From JAGLTA01 sp023142625 (GTDB lineage: Bacteria > Patescibacteriota > Patescibacteriia > JAACEG01), in contig DAOWHA010000069.1 of assembly GCA_030641665.1 (NCBI GenBank), positions 1 to 26,361 of the forward strand: a DNA stretch of 26,361 nt. The letters are read 5' to 3'. The position numbers and the translations under genes are program-made. The notes beneath the pieces are model-generated. The model had not been told where the DNA came from. It made no database searches and saw only the letters and a list, made by a program, of their open reading frames with translations. Positions 8,137 through 14,179 of the stretch are shown in pieces; the first letter of the stretch is position 1, and the number at the start of each line of letters is the position of its first letter.

Positions 8137-9348
8137 TTAATAAAAAAATCCAAATAGATAGAGCGGGATTTTATTTTCCCCGCCAATGATTATATCATCT
8201 AAAACTAAATAACTATTTTTAATATCTTTAATCTGTTTTCTGTTTTTGTTTTTCCCGCCTATTTCAAAAGTATATTTATCATTCGTTATATCGCCATTTT
8301 TTGCATAAAAAATTTTACATCCCGCGTTTTTTAATTGATTACAAATAAAAACTTCCCTCGCTAACCCAATTTGAACTTGCTTTCCCAGATAACTATTAAT
8401 AGCATATAATAAAACAGTGTTGTCTATATATATTTTTTCTATGCTACGAACAAAAGAATGCCCCTTTTTATTATTTAATAAAAATCTAATGAACCCCGCA
8501 TCACTAAGTATCTGCAAATATTCCATAATAGTTTTATTGTCTTTTTGCAAGCTATTGGATAGTTTATTTATATTAATTTCACCGGGAGAAATAGTGGCGA
8601 GAAAAAAAAGCAATTTTTTAAAAATTATTAAATTTTCGGTTTTCAAATTATAAAATGAAGCAATATCTTCATAAATGGCTTTATTGATAATATTTTCTGT
8701 TGCGTTATAGATATTATCTATTTTTTTAAATTCAAAAGCAAACGGATAATATCCAATTTGTAAATATTCCTTAAAATAACCTAAAATTTTGGGGATTTTT
8801 AATAATTGCTTGGAAATTAAAACATTATCTTTAATTAATTTATCAATAGTATAATTTTTTAATTTTATTTTTAATTTATATTCTAAAAATTCCCTAAACG
8901 AAAAACCGTTTAGATGATAGATAATCGCTCTGCGCGAAAGATCATATTTGCCTTTAATTAAATTAATACTTGAACTGCCTGAAAAAATTATTTTTAATCC
9001 AGGAAAAAAATCATAAATATTTTTAAGTTCTTGATTCCAGTTTTTATATCTGTGGATTTCGTCTATAAACATTAATTCTCCATCATAATCATTAATGAAA
9101 CTTTGCGCGCAATCTATCAAAGTGTTGTTTAAAAAATAAGGATCATCAGCAGATATATATAGCGCTTTTTTTGAATTTTGATAATTTTTCTTGGCATATT
9201 CCAATAAAAATGTTGTTTTTCCAACACCTCTTGGACCGACTACTCCAATTATTCTTCCGTCTAAAACAAAATCATTAAAAATGTTCCTGCTGTAAATCTC
9301 TTTTTTATGGCTTAATAATCGCGCGTATTTTTCTATTAACTCCCGCAT
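8137..9348 (-). CDS. AAA ATPase of the AAA_14/DUF4143 type
   Basis: A 403-residue protein. The Walker A motif is GPRGVGKTT (38-46), Walker B is LMFIDEIH (92-99) and sensor 1 is IFSGSSS (121-127). The C-terminal half has the winged-helix/DUF4143 layout seen in this family, with a late nuclease-like segment (FYAKNGDI ... FEIGGKNK). Such ATPases occur in scattered, variable copies in bacteria and archaea and are often laterally acquired; their cellular role is poorly defined. Two good promoters precede it, so it probably opens its own transcription unit within the pheS-pheT gap. Its base composition is strikingly AT-rich compared with pheS and pheT, consistent with acquisition. Confidence 0.85.
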   Translation of the reverse strand: MRELIEKYARLLSHKKEIYSRNIFNDFVLDGRIIGVVGPRGVGKTTFLLEYAKKNYQNSKKALYISADDPYFLNNTLIDCAQSFINDYDGELMFIDEIHRYKNWNQELKNIYDFFPGLKIIFSGSSSINLIKGKYDLSRRAIIYHLNGFSFREFLEYKLKIKLKNYTIDKLIKDNVLISKQLLKIPKILGYFKEYLQIGYYPFAFEFKKIDNIYNATENIINKAIYEDIASFYNLKTENLIIFKKLLFFLATISPGEININKLSNSLQKDNKTIMEYLQILSDAGFIRFLLNNKKGHSFVRSIEKIYIDNTVLLYAINSYLGKQVQIGLAREVFICNQLKNAGCKIFYAKNGDITNDKYTFEIGGKNKNRKQIKDIKNSYLVLDDIIIGGENKIPLYLFGFFY

Positions 9349-9384
9349 AATTTTTATATTCTAATTTATGACTATACTCCTATT

Positions 9385-9413
9385 ATTCTATACTATTTTA
9401 GGAATGTAGTCAA
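9385..9413 (-). promoter_or_regulatory. Proximal promoter of the AAA ATPase gene
   Basis: Leftward: TTGACT, 17-nt spacer, TAGAAT (5/6 in both boxes). The predicted start is about 9378, giving a 30-nt leader to the ATG at 9348. Confidence 0.7.
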
Positions 9414-9474
9414 GTTTATTCGTCTTGCTCCCGCCTAATCATTAGCGACTGGAAAACAAAAAATAATTTATGAT

Positions 9475-9514
9475 TTTATAATACACTGTAAAAATTTGTC
9501 AATAAATTTACAGT
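9475..9514 (-). promoter_or_regulatory. Distal promoter with an inverted-repeat operator around the -35 box
   Basis: Leftward: TTGACA (9497-9502), 16 nt, TATAAA (9475-9480). Inverted half-sites ACTGTAAA (9485-9492) and TTTACAGT (9507-9514) flank the -35 box, 22 bp centre to centre, which places them on the same DNA face. This is the layout of a dimeric regulator operator; the regulator is unknown. Confidence 0.55.
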
Positions 9515-9550
9515 ACACTATAATTCAAAATTCATATTCTTTAAAAATAT

Positions 9551-10627
9551 TTAAAACTGCTTTAAAAACCGCAGGTCTCCGCTGTTGAATAATCTGATGT
9601 CGCTAATCCCGTATTTCATCATCGCCAGCCGCGTCAACCCAAGCCCGAACGCGAATCCTGAATATTTTTTAAAATCAATGCCGCCTGCTTTTAAAACATT
9701 CGGATGGACCATCCCTGCAGGCAGTAATTCCAGCCATCCGCCATTCTTGCAACTCGGACATCCTTTTCCTTCGCAGATTAAACATTTAATATCAAGTTCA
9801 ATTCCAGGCTCCACAAAAGGAAAATACCCTGGGCGAACGCGAGTTTCAACTTCTTTTTTAAAAATTTTATTCAACAACTCTTTCATCACGGAAATTAAAT
9901 TGCTGATTGAAATATTCTCGCCTATCATTAATCCTTCCATTTGGTCAAAAGTGGTATCATGGCAAGCGTCTGTCGCCTCGCACCGAAAAACCCTTCCTGC
10001 TGAAACGCATCTTAAAGGCGCTCTGTATTTCTGCATCGCGCGAATCTGCACAGGAGAAGTATGCGTCCGCATCACTAGTCTATTTTCTAAATTTTGGATT
10101 TTGGATTTTGGATTTTGAGATTTATTTAAAATTTGGAATTTGGAATTTGGAATTTTTGCATAAAAAGTATCCTGCATATCTCTGGCAGGATGATGCTTTG
10201 GAATATTCAGCGCTTCAAAATTATAATAATCGCTTTCTAATTCTGGTCCGTCCAAAACCATAAAACCCATTGAAATAAACAGGTCTTCCAGTTCGTTTTG
10301 CAATTGCGTGATCGGATGCAGATGCCCGCGTTTTATTTTTTTGCCTGGCAGAGTAATATCAATAAATTCATCTTGATTTTTTCCCTTGCTAAATCTATTT
10401 TTCGCTTCTTGAATTTTTAGATTTAATTCTTTTTTAACGCTATTTGCCAGTTTCCCTATTATTCTTTTTTCATCGCCTGCCAGCGCGGATATATTTCGCA
10501 ATAATTTTGTGAACTCCCCTTTTCGCCCTAAATATTTTATTTCCAAATCCATTAAACTTTCATTGTCCTTAATTTCTTCCAAGCGATTTAAAATTTCATG
10601 CTTTAATTTTAAAAATTGCTTTTGCAT
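9551..10627 (-). CDS. pheS: Phenylalanine--tRNA ligase alpha subunit, with an in-frame repeat insertion
   Basis: This 358-residue catalytic subunit has an N-terminal tRNA-binding coiled coil (1-85), the motif 2 region GRVFRCEATDACHDTTF (about 211-227), a Cys-rich loop (C282, C285, C290, C293) and motif 3 AFGLGLTRLAM (about 326-336). It activates phenylalanine with ATP and works with PheT. Residues about 159-181, between MQDTFY and RTHTSPVQ, are an extra Asn/Ser/Lys/Gln-rich stretch encoded by the heptamer repeat at 10092-10156. Usual PheS proteins have only a short link there, before the ATP/Phe-binding strand. The frame is intact, so the enzyme probably tolerates it. The gene is 3 nt downstream of yidC. 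It is separated from pheT by four other genes. Confidence 0.96.
   Translation of the reverse strand: MQKQFLKLKHEILNRLEEIKDNESLMDLEIKYLGRKGEFTKLLRNISALAGDEKRIIGKLANSVKKELNLKIQEAKNRFSKGKNQDEFIDITLPGKKIKRGHLHPITQLQNELEDLFISMGFMVLDGPELESDYYNFEALNIPKHHPARDMQDTFYAKIPNSKFQILNKSQNPKSKIQNLENRLVMRTHTSPVQIRAMQKYRAPLRCVSAGRVFRCEATDACHDTTFDQMEGLMIGENISISNLISVMKELLNKIFKKEVETRVRPGYFPFVEPGIELDIKCLICEGKGCPSCKNGGWLELLPAGMVHPNVLKAGGIDFKKYSGFAFGLGLTRLAMMKYGISDIRLFNSGDLRFLKQF
10092..10156. repeat. Heptameric short tandem repeat inserted within pheS
   Basis: On the + strand there are three units of TTTTGGA, one variant TTTTGAG, a 12-nt spacer and three units of ATTTGGA. Seven-base units shift frame from unit to unit, yet the whole insert keeps pheS open. 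Similar AAATTCC/AAAATCC heptamers are a known class of intergenic short tandem repeats; here the array sits inside an essential gene. Confidence 0.85.
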
Positions 10628-10630
10628 AAA

Positions 10631-11371
10631 TTATTTATTTTCAATTTTTTTAATCTCTACTGTTTCTCCAGCTTTTTGAAAAAGATATTTCTGCTGGGCG
10701 ACTGTTAAAAGCGTGGTAATCAGCCAATACAGCGTTAAACCGCCTGGCAAGCTGAAACCGATAAACACAGTCATTACGGGCATAAAATACATCATTTGCT
10801 TATTCATTATCGCCATCATATTTTCGTCTTTCGCGCCGCCTGTTTTAAGCGGCTGTTTTTTATGCATCAGCATCTTTGTCTGCCAATATTGCGCCGCTCC
10901 GGCTAAAACCGCCAAAACAGCGTTCGGCTGCGACAGATCAACGCCAAAAGAGATTGAGTTAAGTATTTCTGGTCTTTCAATAAACGGATAAATCAAATCT
11001 AGGCTTTCCTTTTTAAATCCGTTTCGAAAAACTTGAAAAACCGCAATCAAAAATGGAAACTGGATTAATAAAGGAAAACATGACCCCAAAGGATTAACTT
11101 TTTCTTTTTTATAAAGTTCCATTAGCGCTCCTGCCTGTTTCTCTTTTTGATCTTTATACTTTCGCTTTATCTCCTCCATTTTCGGCTGCAAATCCTGCAA
11201 AATTTTTTGCGACTTAACAGCCTTATTTGAAAGCGGGAATAATAAAATCTTAATAAGAATTGTCAACAAAACGATGGCTATGCCGATATCGTTTCCAGGA
11301 ACAGCATTATAGAGCCAGACCAAAAGATTGAATGTCGGTTCGTAAAGAAAGGTGTTATAAAATTGAATCAT
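10631..11371 (-). CDS. yidC: Membrane protein insertase YidC/Oxa1
   Basis: A 246-residue protein of the short Gram-positive/Oxa1 type, without the large extracytoplasmic P1 domain. It has an N-terminal hydrophobic segment, the core TM1 with KILLFPLSNKAVKS (the positive residue in the groove is K), a cytoplasmic coiled hairpin (QPKMEEIKRKYKDQKEK), the NPLGSCFPLLIQFPFLIAVF helix and late helices with GLTLYWLITTLLTVAQQ. It inserts and folds membrane proteins with or without SecYEG. It lies in an operon between the Fe-S scaffold gene (19-nt gap) and pheS (3-nt gap). No rpmH/rnpA neighbours, the usual yidC context, are seen. Confidence 0.93.
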   Translation of the reverse strand: MIQFYNTFLYEPTFNLLVWLYNAVPGNDIGIAIVLLTILIKILLFPLSNKAVKSQKILQDLQPKMEEIKRKYKDQKEKQAGALMELYKKEKVNPLGSCFPLLIQFPFLIAVFQVFRNGFKKESLDLIYPFIERPEILNSISFGVDLSQPNAVLAVLAGAAQYWQTKMLMHKKQPLKTGGAKDENMMAIMNKQMMYFMPVMTVFIGFSLPGGLTLYWLITTLLTVAQQKYLFQKAGETVEIKKIENK

Positions 11372-11390
11372 AAAAATGTTATATTAAAAA

Positions 11391-11756
11391 TTATTTCTTT
11401 TGATAATTATTGATCGCTTCTTTTAGCGCTTCTGTCGCCAATAAAGAGCAATGAACCTTGACTTCTGGCACAGCGCCGAACTCTTTTATAATATCGTCTT
11501 TGCTTATTAGCGCCGCTTTTTGGATAGTTTTTCCTTTGGCTAAATCAGTCAAAACCGATGAGGCGGCTATCGCGGCGGCGCAGCCCATTGTTTCAAATTT
11601 TATATTTTTGATTATATTTTTATCAATTTTAAGATAAATTTTCATAATATCGCCGCAGATCGGATTGCCTGCTTGTCCTACAGTGTCCGCATTTTTAATA
11701 GATCCTTGATTATGAGGATTATAAAAATGCTTTAACATTTTTTCGTTATATTGCAT
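11391..11756 (-). CDS. Fe-S cluster scaffold protein, IscU/NifU N-terminal type
   Basis: A 121-residue single-domain protein. The cluster ligands of IscU are in place: C34 in NPICGD with D36, C59 in MGCAAA, and H102-C103 in VHCS. The Asp next to the first Cys favours cluster release in IscU. It assembles 2Fe-2S/4Fe-4S clusters on the scaffold and passes them on. It is the first gene of the yidC-pheS run. No cysteine desulfurase gene is next to it, so the sulfur donor must be encoded elsewhere. A perfect 12-bp palindrome (TTCAGCGCTGAA) ends 8 nt before its ATG. Confidence 0.92.
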   Translation of the reverse strand: MQYNEKMLKHFYNPHNQGSIKNADTVGQAGNPICGDIMKIYLKIDKNIIKNIKFETMGCAAAIAASSVLTDLAKGKTIQKAALISKDDIIKEFGAVPEVKVHCSLLATEALKEAINNYQKK

Positions 11757-11763
11757 ATTAAAA

Positions 11764-11775
11764 TTCAGCGCTGAA
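11764..11775. promoter_or_regulatory. 12-bp palindrome upstream of the Fe-S scaffold gene
   Basis: TTCAGCGCTGAA is perfectly self-complementary and lies 8-19 nt before the ATG. It could be a dimeric operator or a small hairpin in the leader. No convincing promoter hexamers were found beside it. Confidence 0.35.
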
Positions 11776-11849
11776 CGCCTTAAAATAAATTTACTTTAAA
11801 CTACTAAGCGTATAAATTACTCTGTCTTTGCGAGGAGCTTTAAATTTTC

Positions 11850-12042
11850 TGTCTTTGCGAGTGGAGTGAAACGGAAAGAAGCAATCCCATTACTGAGCGA
11901 ATAAATTTATTACTATAAACCTTTTTGCGTAAACAACAAGATTGTCGCCCTATCGGGCGACCACCCGTTAGGTGTGGCTTCGTCGCTCTCTCTTCCCCTG
12001 CTGCTCGCGAGCGGCGGGGTCGCTCGGCTCCTCGCAAAGACA
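11850..12042. repeat. Palindromic MITE-like repeat, copy 1
   Basis: The element starts with TGTCTTTGCGAG and ends with its complement CTCGCAAAGACA, and it contains internal hairpins including GTCGCCC-tatc-GGGCGAC-type pairing. An additional TGTCTTTGCGAGGAG terminus at 11823-11837 suggests a nested or partial second element. It shares a perfect 77-bp inverted match (11917-11993) and a 26-bp terminal match (12017-12042) with copy 2. It has no coding capacity; an open frame across it is an artefact of the repeat. Confidence 0.85.
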
Positions 12043-12126
12043 TCTCTAGTTTGGAAAATTCAAAATTATTATTATCTTATCATCTCAAAAATAAAAATCA
12101 ATAAGCGCGGTATTTTTTAAAAAAGA

Positions 12127-12170
12127 AAAAACCATTATTGAGTTATGCTATGTTTACAATAATGGTTTTT
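12127..12170 (-). terminator. Strong intrinsic terminator of the 17-aa unit
   Basis: A 14-bp perfect stem (12127-12140 with 12157-12170) surrounds a 16-nt loop. Read leftward it continues into TTTTTTCTTTTTT, a long U-tract. It closes the short transcript starting near 12277. Confidence 0.85.
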
Positions 12171-12194
12171 GCGCCGTTAGCCGACACCGTGGGC

Positions 12195-12248
12195 TTATGG
12201 GTTGCTGGACAAGTTGATTAAAGAAACTATAATATTTTTCTTTAGCAA
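12195..12248 (-). CDS. 17-aa TTG-start micro-ORF, or a small RNA
   Basis: Leftward promoter (12284-12311), then GGGAGGTGAT at ideal spacing (8 nt from GGAGG) to a TTG, then a 17-residue frame MLKKNIIVSLINLSSNP ending in TAA, then a strong terminator. The whole unit is about 150 nt and has no other gene. The peptide is short, basic at the N-terminus and hydrophobic in the middle. An 8-bp hairpin (12219-12226 with 12237-12244) sits immediately inside the start. Alternatives: a structured regulatory RNA whose SD-like tract binds ribosomes or anti-SD, or a 31-residue frame from an ATT start. I do not recognise either product. Confidence 0.45.
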   Translation of the reverse strand: MLKKNIIVSLINLSSNP

Positions 12249-12283
12249 TCTTATCACCTCCCTTTTTTATTTTTGTTAATTTA

Positions 12284-12311
12284 ATTATAGTCACTTATTT
12301 AAAATCGTCAA
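12284..12311 (-). promoter_or_regulatory. Promoter of the 17-aa unit
   Basis: Leftward: TTGACG (12306-12311), 16-nt spacer, TATAAT (12284-12289). The predicted start is near 12277, 15 nt before the SD. It is divergent from the promoter of the MscS-like gene. Confidence 0.75.
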
Positions 12312-12317
12312 GTAAAT

Positions 12318-12346
12318 TTCATCATATTTTATTTTTATGCTATAAT
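12318..12346 (+). promoter_or_regulatory. Extended -10 promoter of the MscS-like gene
   Basis: TATAAT at 12341-12346 preceded by ATGC, giving an extended -10 (TGn), with a poor -35 (TTCATC) 17 nt upstream. The start would be near 12353, giving a leader of about 80 nt with a strong SD (GGGGGGTGAG) before the ATG at 12432. Confidence 0.6.
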
Positions 12347-12431
12347 GCAATCAGTTTAATTTTAGCAAATTATTTGCTGATAAAAAATTAATGTTTGCAT
12401 TAAAAAAACAACTAAGAAGGGGGGTGAGTAA

Positions 12432-13115
12432 ATGTTAGATGCTACACAAGCTTGGCAGATCGCGATTATAACTTCAATTCAAAATTTATGGATTCGCATG
12501 ATAGAATTCATTCCCAACCTATTCGGCGCCGTTATCATATTTGTTATCGGGCTAATGGTCGCCATCTCTTTAGAAATGCTTGCAATTAGAATATTAAAAA
12601 AGATGAAGATTGAAAAAGCAAGCGAAGAGATCGGATTAACCGATTTTTTGGAACGCGGAGATATTAAAATGAATATTCCAAGATTAGTCGGAGGAGCGGT
12701 TAAATGGTTTATAATTATCGCCTCTTTAATGGCAGTTGCGGATATTCTTAATCTGCCGCAAATAACCGGTTTCCTAAACAGCATTATCGCTTATATTCCT
12801 AATATTATCGCGGCGGTTGTTATAATGGCTATCAGTATTATTGTCGCAAACTTCCTCTCGCGCATCGTTTCCAAGGGAACAAAAACAACAAAAGTCGCGC
12901 ATAATAAAATGCTGGCTAATTTAAGCAAATGGGCTGTTCTGATTTTCGGGCTAATGGCGGCGCTGGTTCAGTTAGGGGTCGCTTCTTCGCTGATTACAAT
13001 TCTATTCACGGGAGTAGTTGCTTCTTTGTCTCTCGCCTTGGGCTTGGCTTTCGGGCTGGGCGGCACTGAAAAAGCAATGGAAATTTTAAATAAAAAATGT
13101 TGCGGAAAAAAATAG
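12432..13115 (+). CDS. MscS-related small membrane protein (conserved TM-helix repeats)
   Basis: A 227-residue protein with about five hydrophobic helices: 23-55, 87-110, 118-142, 165-185 and 188-210. The last is Gly/Ala-rich (SLALGLAFGLGG), as in the pore-lining TM3 of MscS. It resembles proteins annotated as a conserved TM helix of mechanosensitive channels and lacks the large C-terminal beta domain of full MscS. The tail is Cys/Lys-rich (KKCCGKK). It has a strong SD, unlike most genes here. It is monocistronic, with its own promoter and terminator, and sits between two inverted repeat copies. Osmotic pressure release is plausible, but gating function without the beta domain is uncertain. 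Confidence 0.8.
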   Translation: MLDATQAWQIAIITSIQNLWIRMIEFIPNLFGAVIIFVIGLMVAISLEMLAIRILKKMKIEKASEEIGLTDFLERGDIKMNIPRLVGGAVKWFIIIASLMAVADILNLPQITGFLNSIIAYIPNIIAAVVIMAISIIVANFLSRIVSKGTKTTKVAHNKMLANLSKWAVLIFGLMAALVQLGVASSLITILFTGVVASLSLALGLAFGLGGTEKAMEILNKKCCGKK

Positions 13116-13138
13116 GCTAGTAGAAAATTTTCTATTTT

Positions 13139-13165
13139 AAAACACGGCAAATTATGCCGTGTTTT
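13139..13165 (+). terminator. Intrinsic terminator of the MscS-like gene
   Basis: An 11-bp perfect stem (AAAACACGGCA with TGCCGTGTTTT) has a 5-nt loop and ends in TTTTAATTT. It lies 23 nt after the stop codon. Confidence 0.85.
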
Positions 13166-13178
13166 AATTTCGCTTCAC

Positions 13179-13402
13179 TGTCTTTGCGAGGAGCCGAGCG
13201 ACCCGTCTAAATTTTTGTGAAACAAAAACTTAGACGGGAAAGAGAGAGCGACGAAGCCACACCTAACGGGTGGTCGCCCGATAGGGCGACAATCTTGTTG
13301 TTTACGCAAAAAGGTTTGTAATTACAAATTTAATTCGCTCAGTAATGGGATTGCTTCGTCATTTCGTTTCGCTATCGCTACACTTCATTCCTCGCAAAGA
13401 CA
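13179..13402. repeat. Palindromic MITE-like repeat, copy 2 (inverted relative to copy 1)
   Basis: The termini are the same as in copy 1. Bases 13241-13317 are the exact reverse complement of 11917-11993, and 13179-13204 of 12017-12042. Between these blocks the two copies carry unrelated hairpins of their own: here CCCGTCTAA pairs with TTAGACGGG. It ends 1 nt from the adk stop. Confidence 0.88.
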
Positions 13403-13403
13403 T

Positions 13404-14027
13404 TTAAATTAAAATTTTCATTATATTCAGATGTATTTCCTGAATCGGTCGTTCGCCTTCAACTATTTCAACTATTCCTCTTTTTTTATAATCAGTTATA
13501 ATCGGCTCTGTCTCCTTGTGGTAAATTCTCAATCTTTCTTTTATCTCTTTCGGCTTGTCGTCATCCCTCTGATACAACTTTTTTCCGCATTCATCGCAAA
13601 TCCCATCTTTTTTAGGCGGATTATATTTAAGATGATAAGTCCGTCCGCAATAGCACATCCGCCGATTTTTAATCCTTTTAACCGCTTCTTTGTCTGAAAC
13701 TTTAATTTCTATCACTTTATCAATTGCTAAAATTTTATCTAAAAAATTCGCTTGGACTTTATTGCGCGGATAGCCGTCTAAAATAAATCCGCGCGCAACA
13801 TCAGGTTTTTTTAATCTTTCAGCGATAATTCTGTTGGTTATTTCATTCGGAGCTAATTTTCCTTTATTCAGATAACTGGCTAAAATTTTTCCAAGTTTGT
13901 TTTCTTTTTTTATTATCAGCCGAAAAATATCGCCGACGGTAATATGCGGAATTTTCAACTTTTTAGACAGCAGATCCGCCTGCGTTCCCTTGCCCGAGCC
14001 TTGCGCGCCAAAAATAAGAATATTCAT
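13404..14027 (-). CDS. adk: Adenylate kinase, zinc-LID type
   Basis: A 207-residue protein that interconverts ATP + AMP and 2 ADP in the cytoplasm. The P-loop is GAQGSGKGT (7-15), followed by the NMP-binding region and DGYPRN (84-89, usually GFPRT). The LID (about 122-159) carries a four-Cys zinc site: C125, C127, C144 and C147. The site is CxC...CxxC rather than CxxC...CxxC, so its zinc geometry may differ. The R-D pairs of the C-terminal core are present (RDDDKPKEIKERL). It has its own promoter, no SD and the shared AAAAATT-ATG context. It is not in the secY-adk-map ribosomal cluster; map lies 4 kb away on the other strand. Confidence 0.95.
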   Translation of the reverse strand: MNILIFGAQGSGKGTQADLLSKKLKIPHITVGDIFRLIIKKENKLGKILASYLNKGKLAPNEITNRIIAERLKKPDVARGFILDGYPRNKVQANFLDKILAIDKVIEIKVSDKEAVKRIKNRRMCYCGRTYHLKYNPPKKDGICDECGKKLYQRDDDKPKEIKERLRIYHKETEPIITDYKKRGIVEIVEGERPIQEIHLNIMKILI

Positions 14028-14056
14028 AATTTTTAGATTAAATTCTCTTTTTAATT

Positions 14057-14084
14057 ATTCTAACAAATAACAGCGTATCGTCAA
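14057..14084 (-). promoter_or_regulatory. Promoter of adk
   Basis: Leftward: TTGACG (14079-14084), 16 nt, TAGAAT (14057-14062). The predicted start is near 14050, with a leader of about 23 nt. Confidence 0.7.
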
Positions 14085-14112
14085 CTATTACCAATATTAT
14101 GTTTAATAAAAT

Positions 14113-14141
14113 TTGATATCTAATGATTAAAATGGTATTAT
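14113..14141 (+). promoter_or_regulatory. Promoter of the glycogen synthase gene
   Basis: TTGATA, 17 nt, TATTAT (5/6 in both). The predicted start, near 14148, lies downstream of the first in-frame ATG (14123) and so rules that start out in favour of 14180. Confidence 0.65.
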
Positions 14142-14179
14142 TAAAAAAGTTAAAATTAATAATTAAATCAAAAACCATT

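Noticed and set aside
9585..10263. Rightward ORFs of 177 and 118 codons opposite pheS
   Set aside because: Antisense shadows of a clearly conserved gene.
11840..12043. 67-codon leftward ORF
   Set aside because: It lies entirely within the palindromic repeat and reads its arms; there is no SD or homologous feel.
12127..12311. SRP RNA, 6S RNA or tmRNA identity for the small unit
   Set aside because: It lacks the SRP tetraloop motif, the 6S open-complex-like bubble with long arms and any tRNA-like ends.
14123..14179. Longer glycogen synthase start at 14123
   Set aside because: The start lies within the promoter spacer; the predicted transcript starts near 14148, and the 19 extra residues are a basic, non-conserved stretch.
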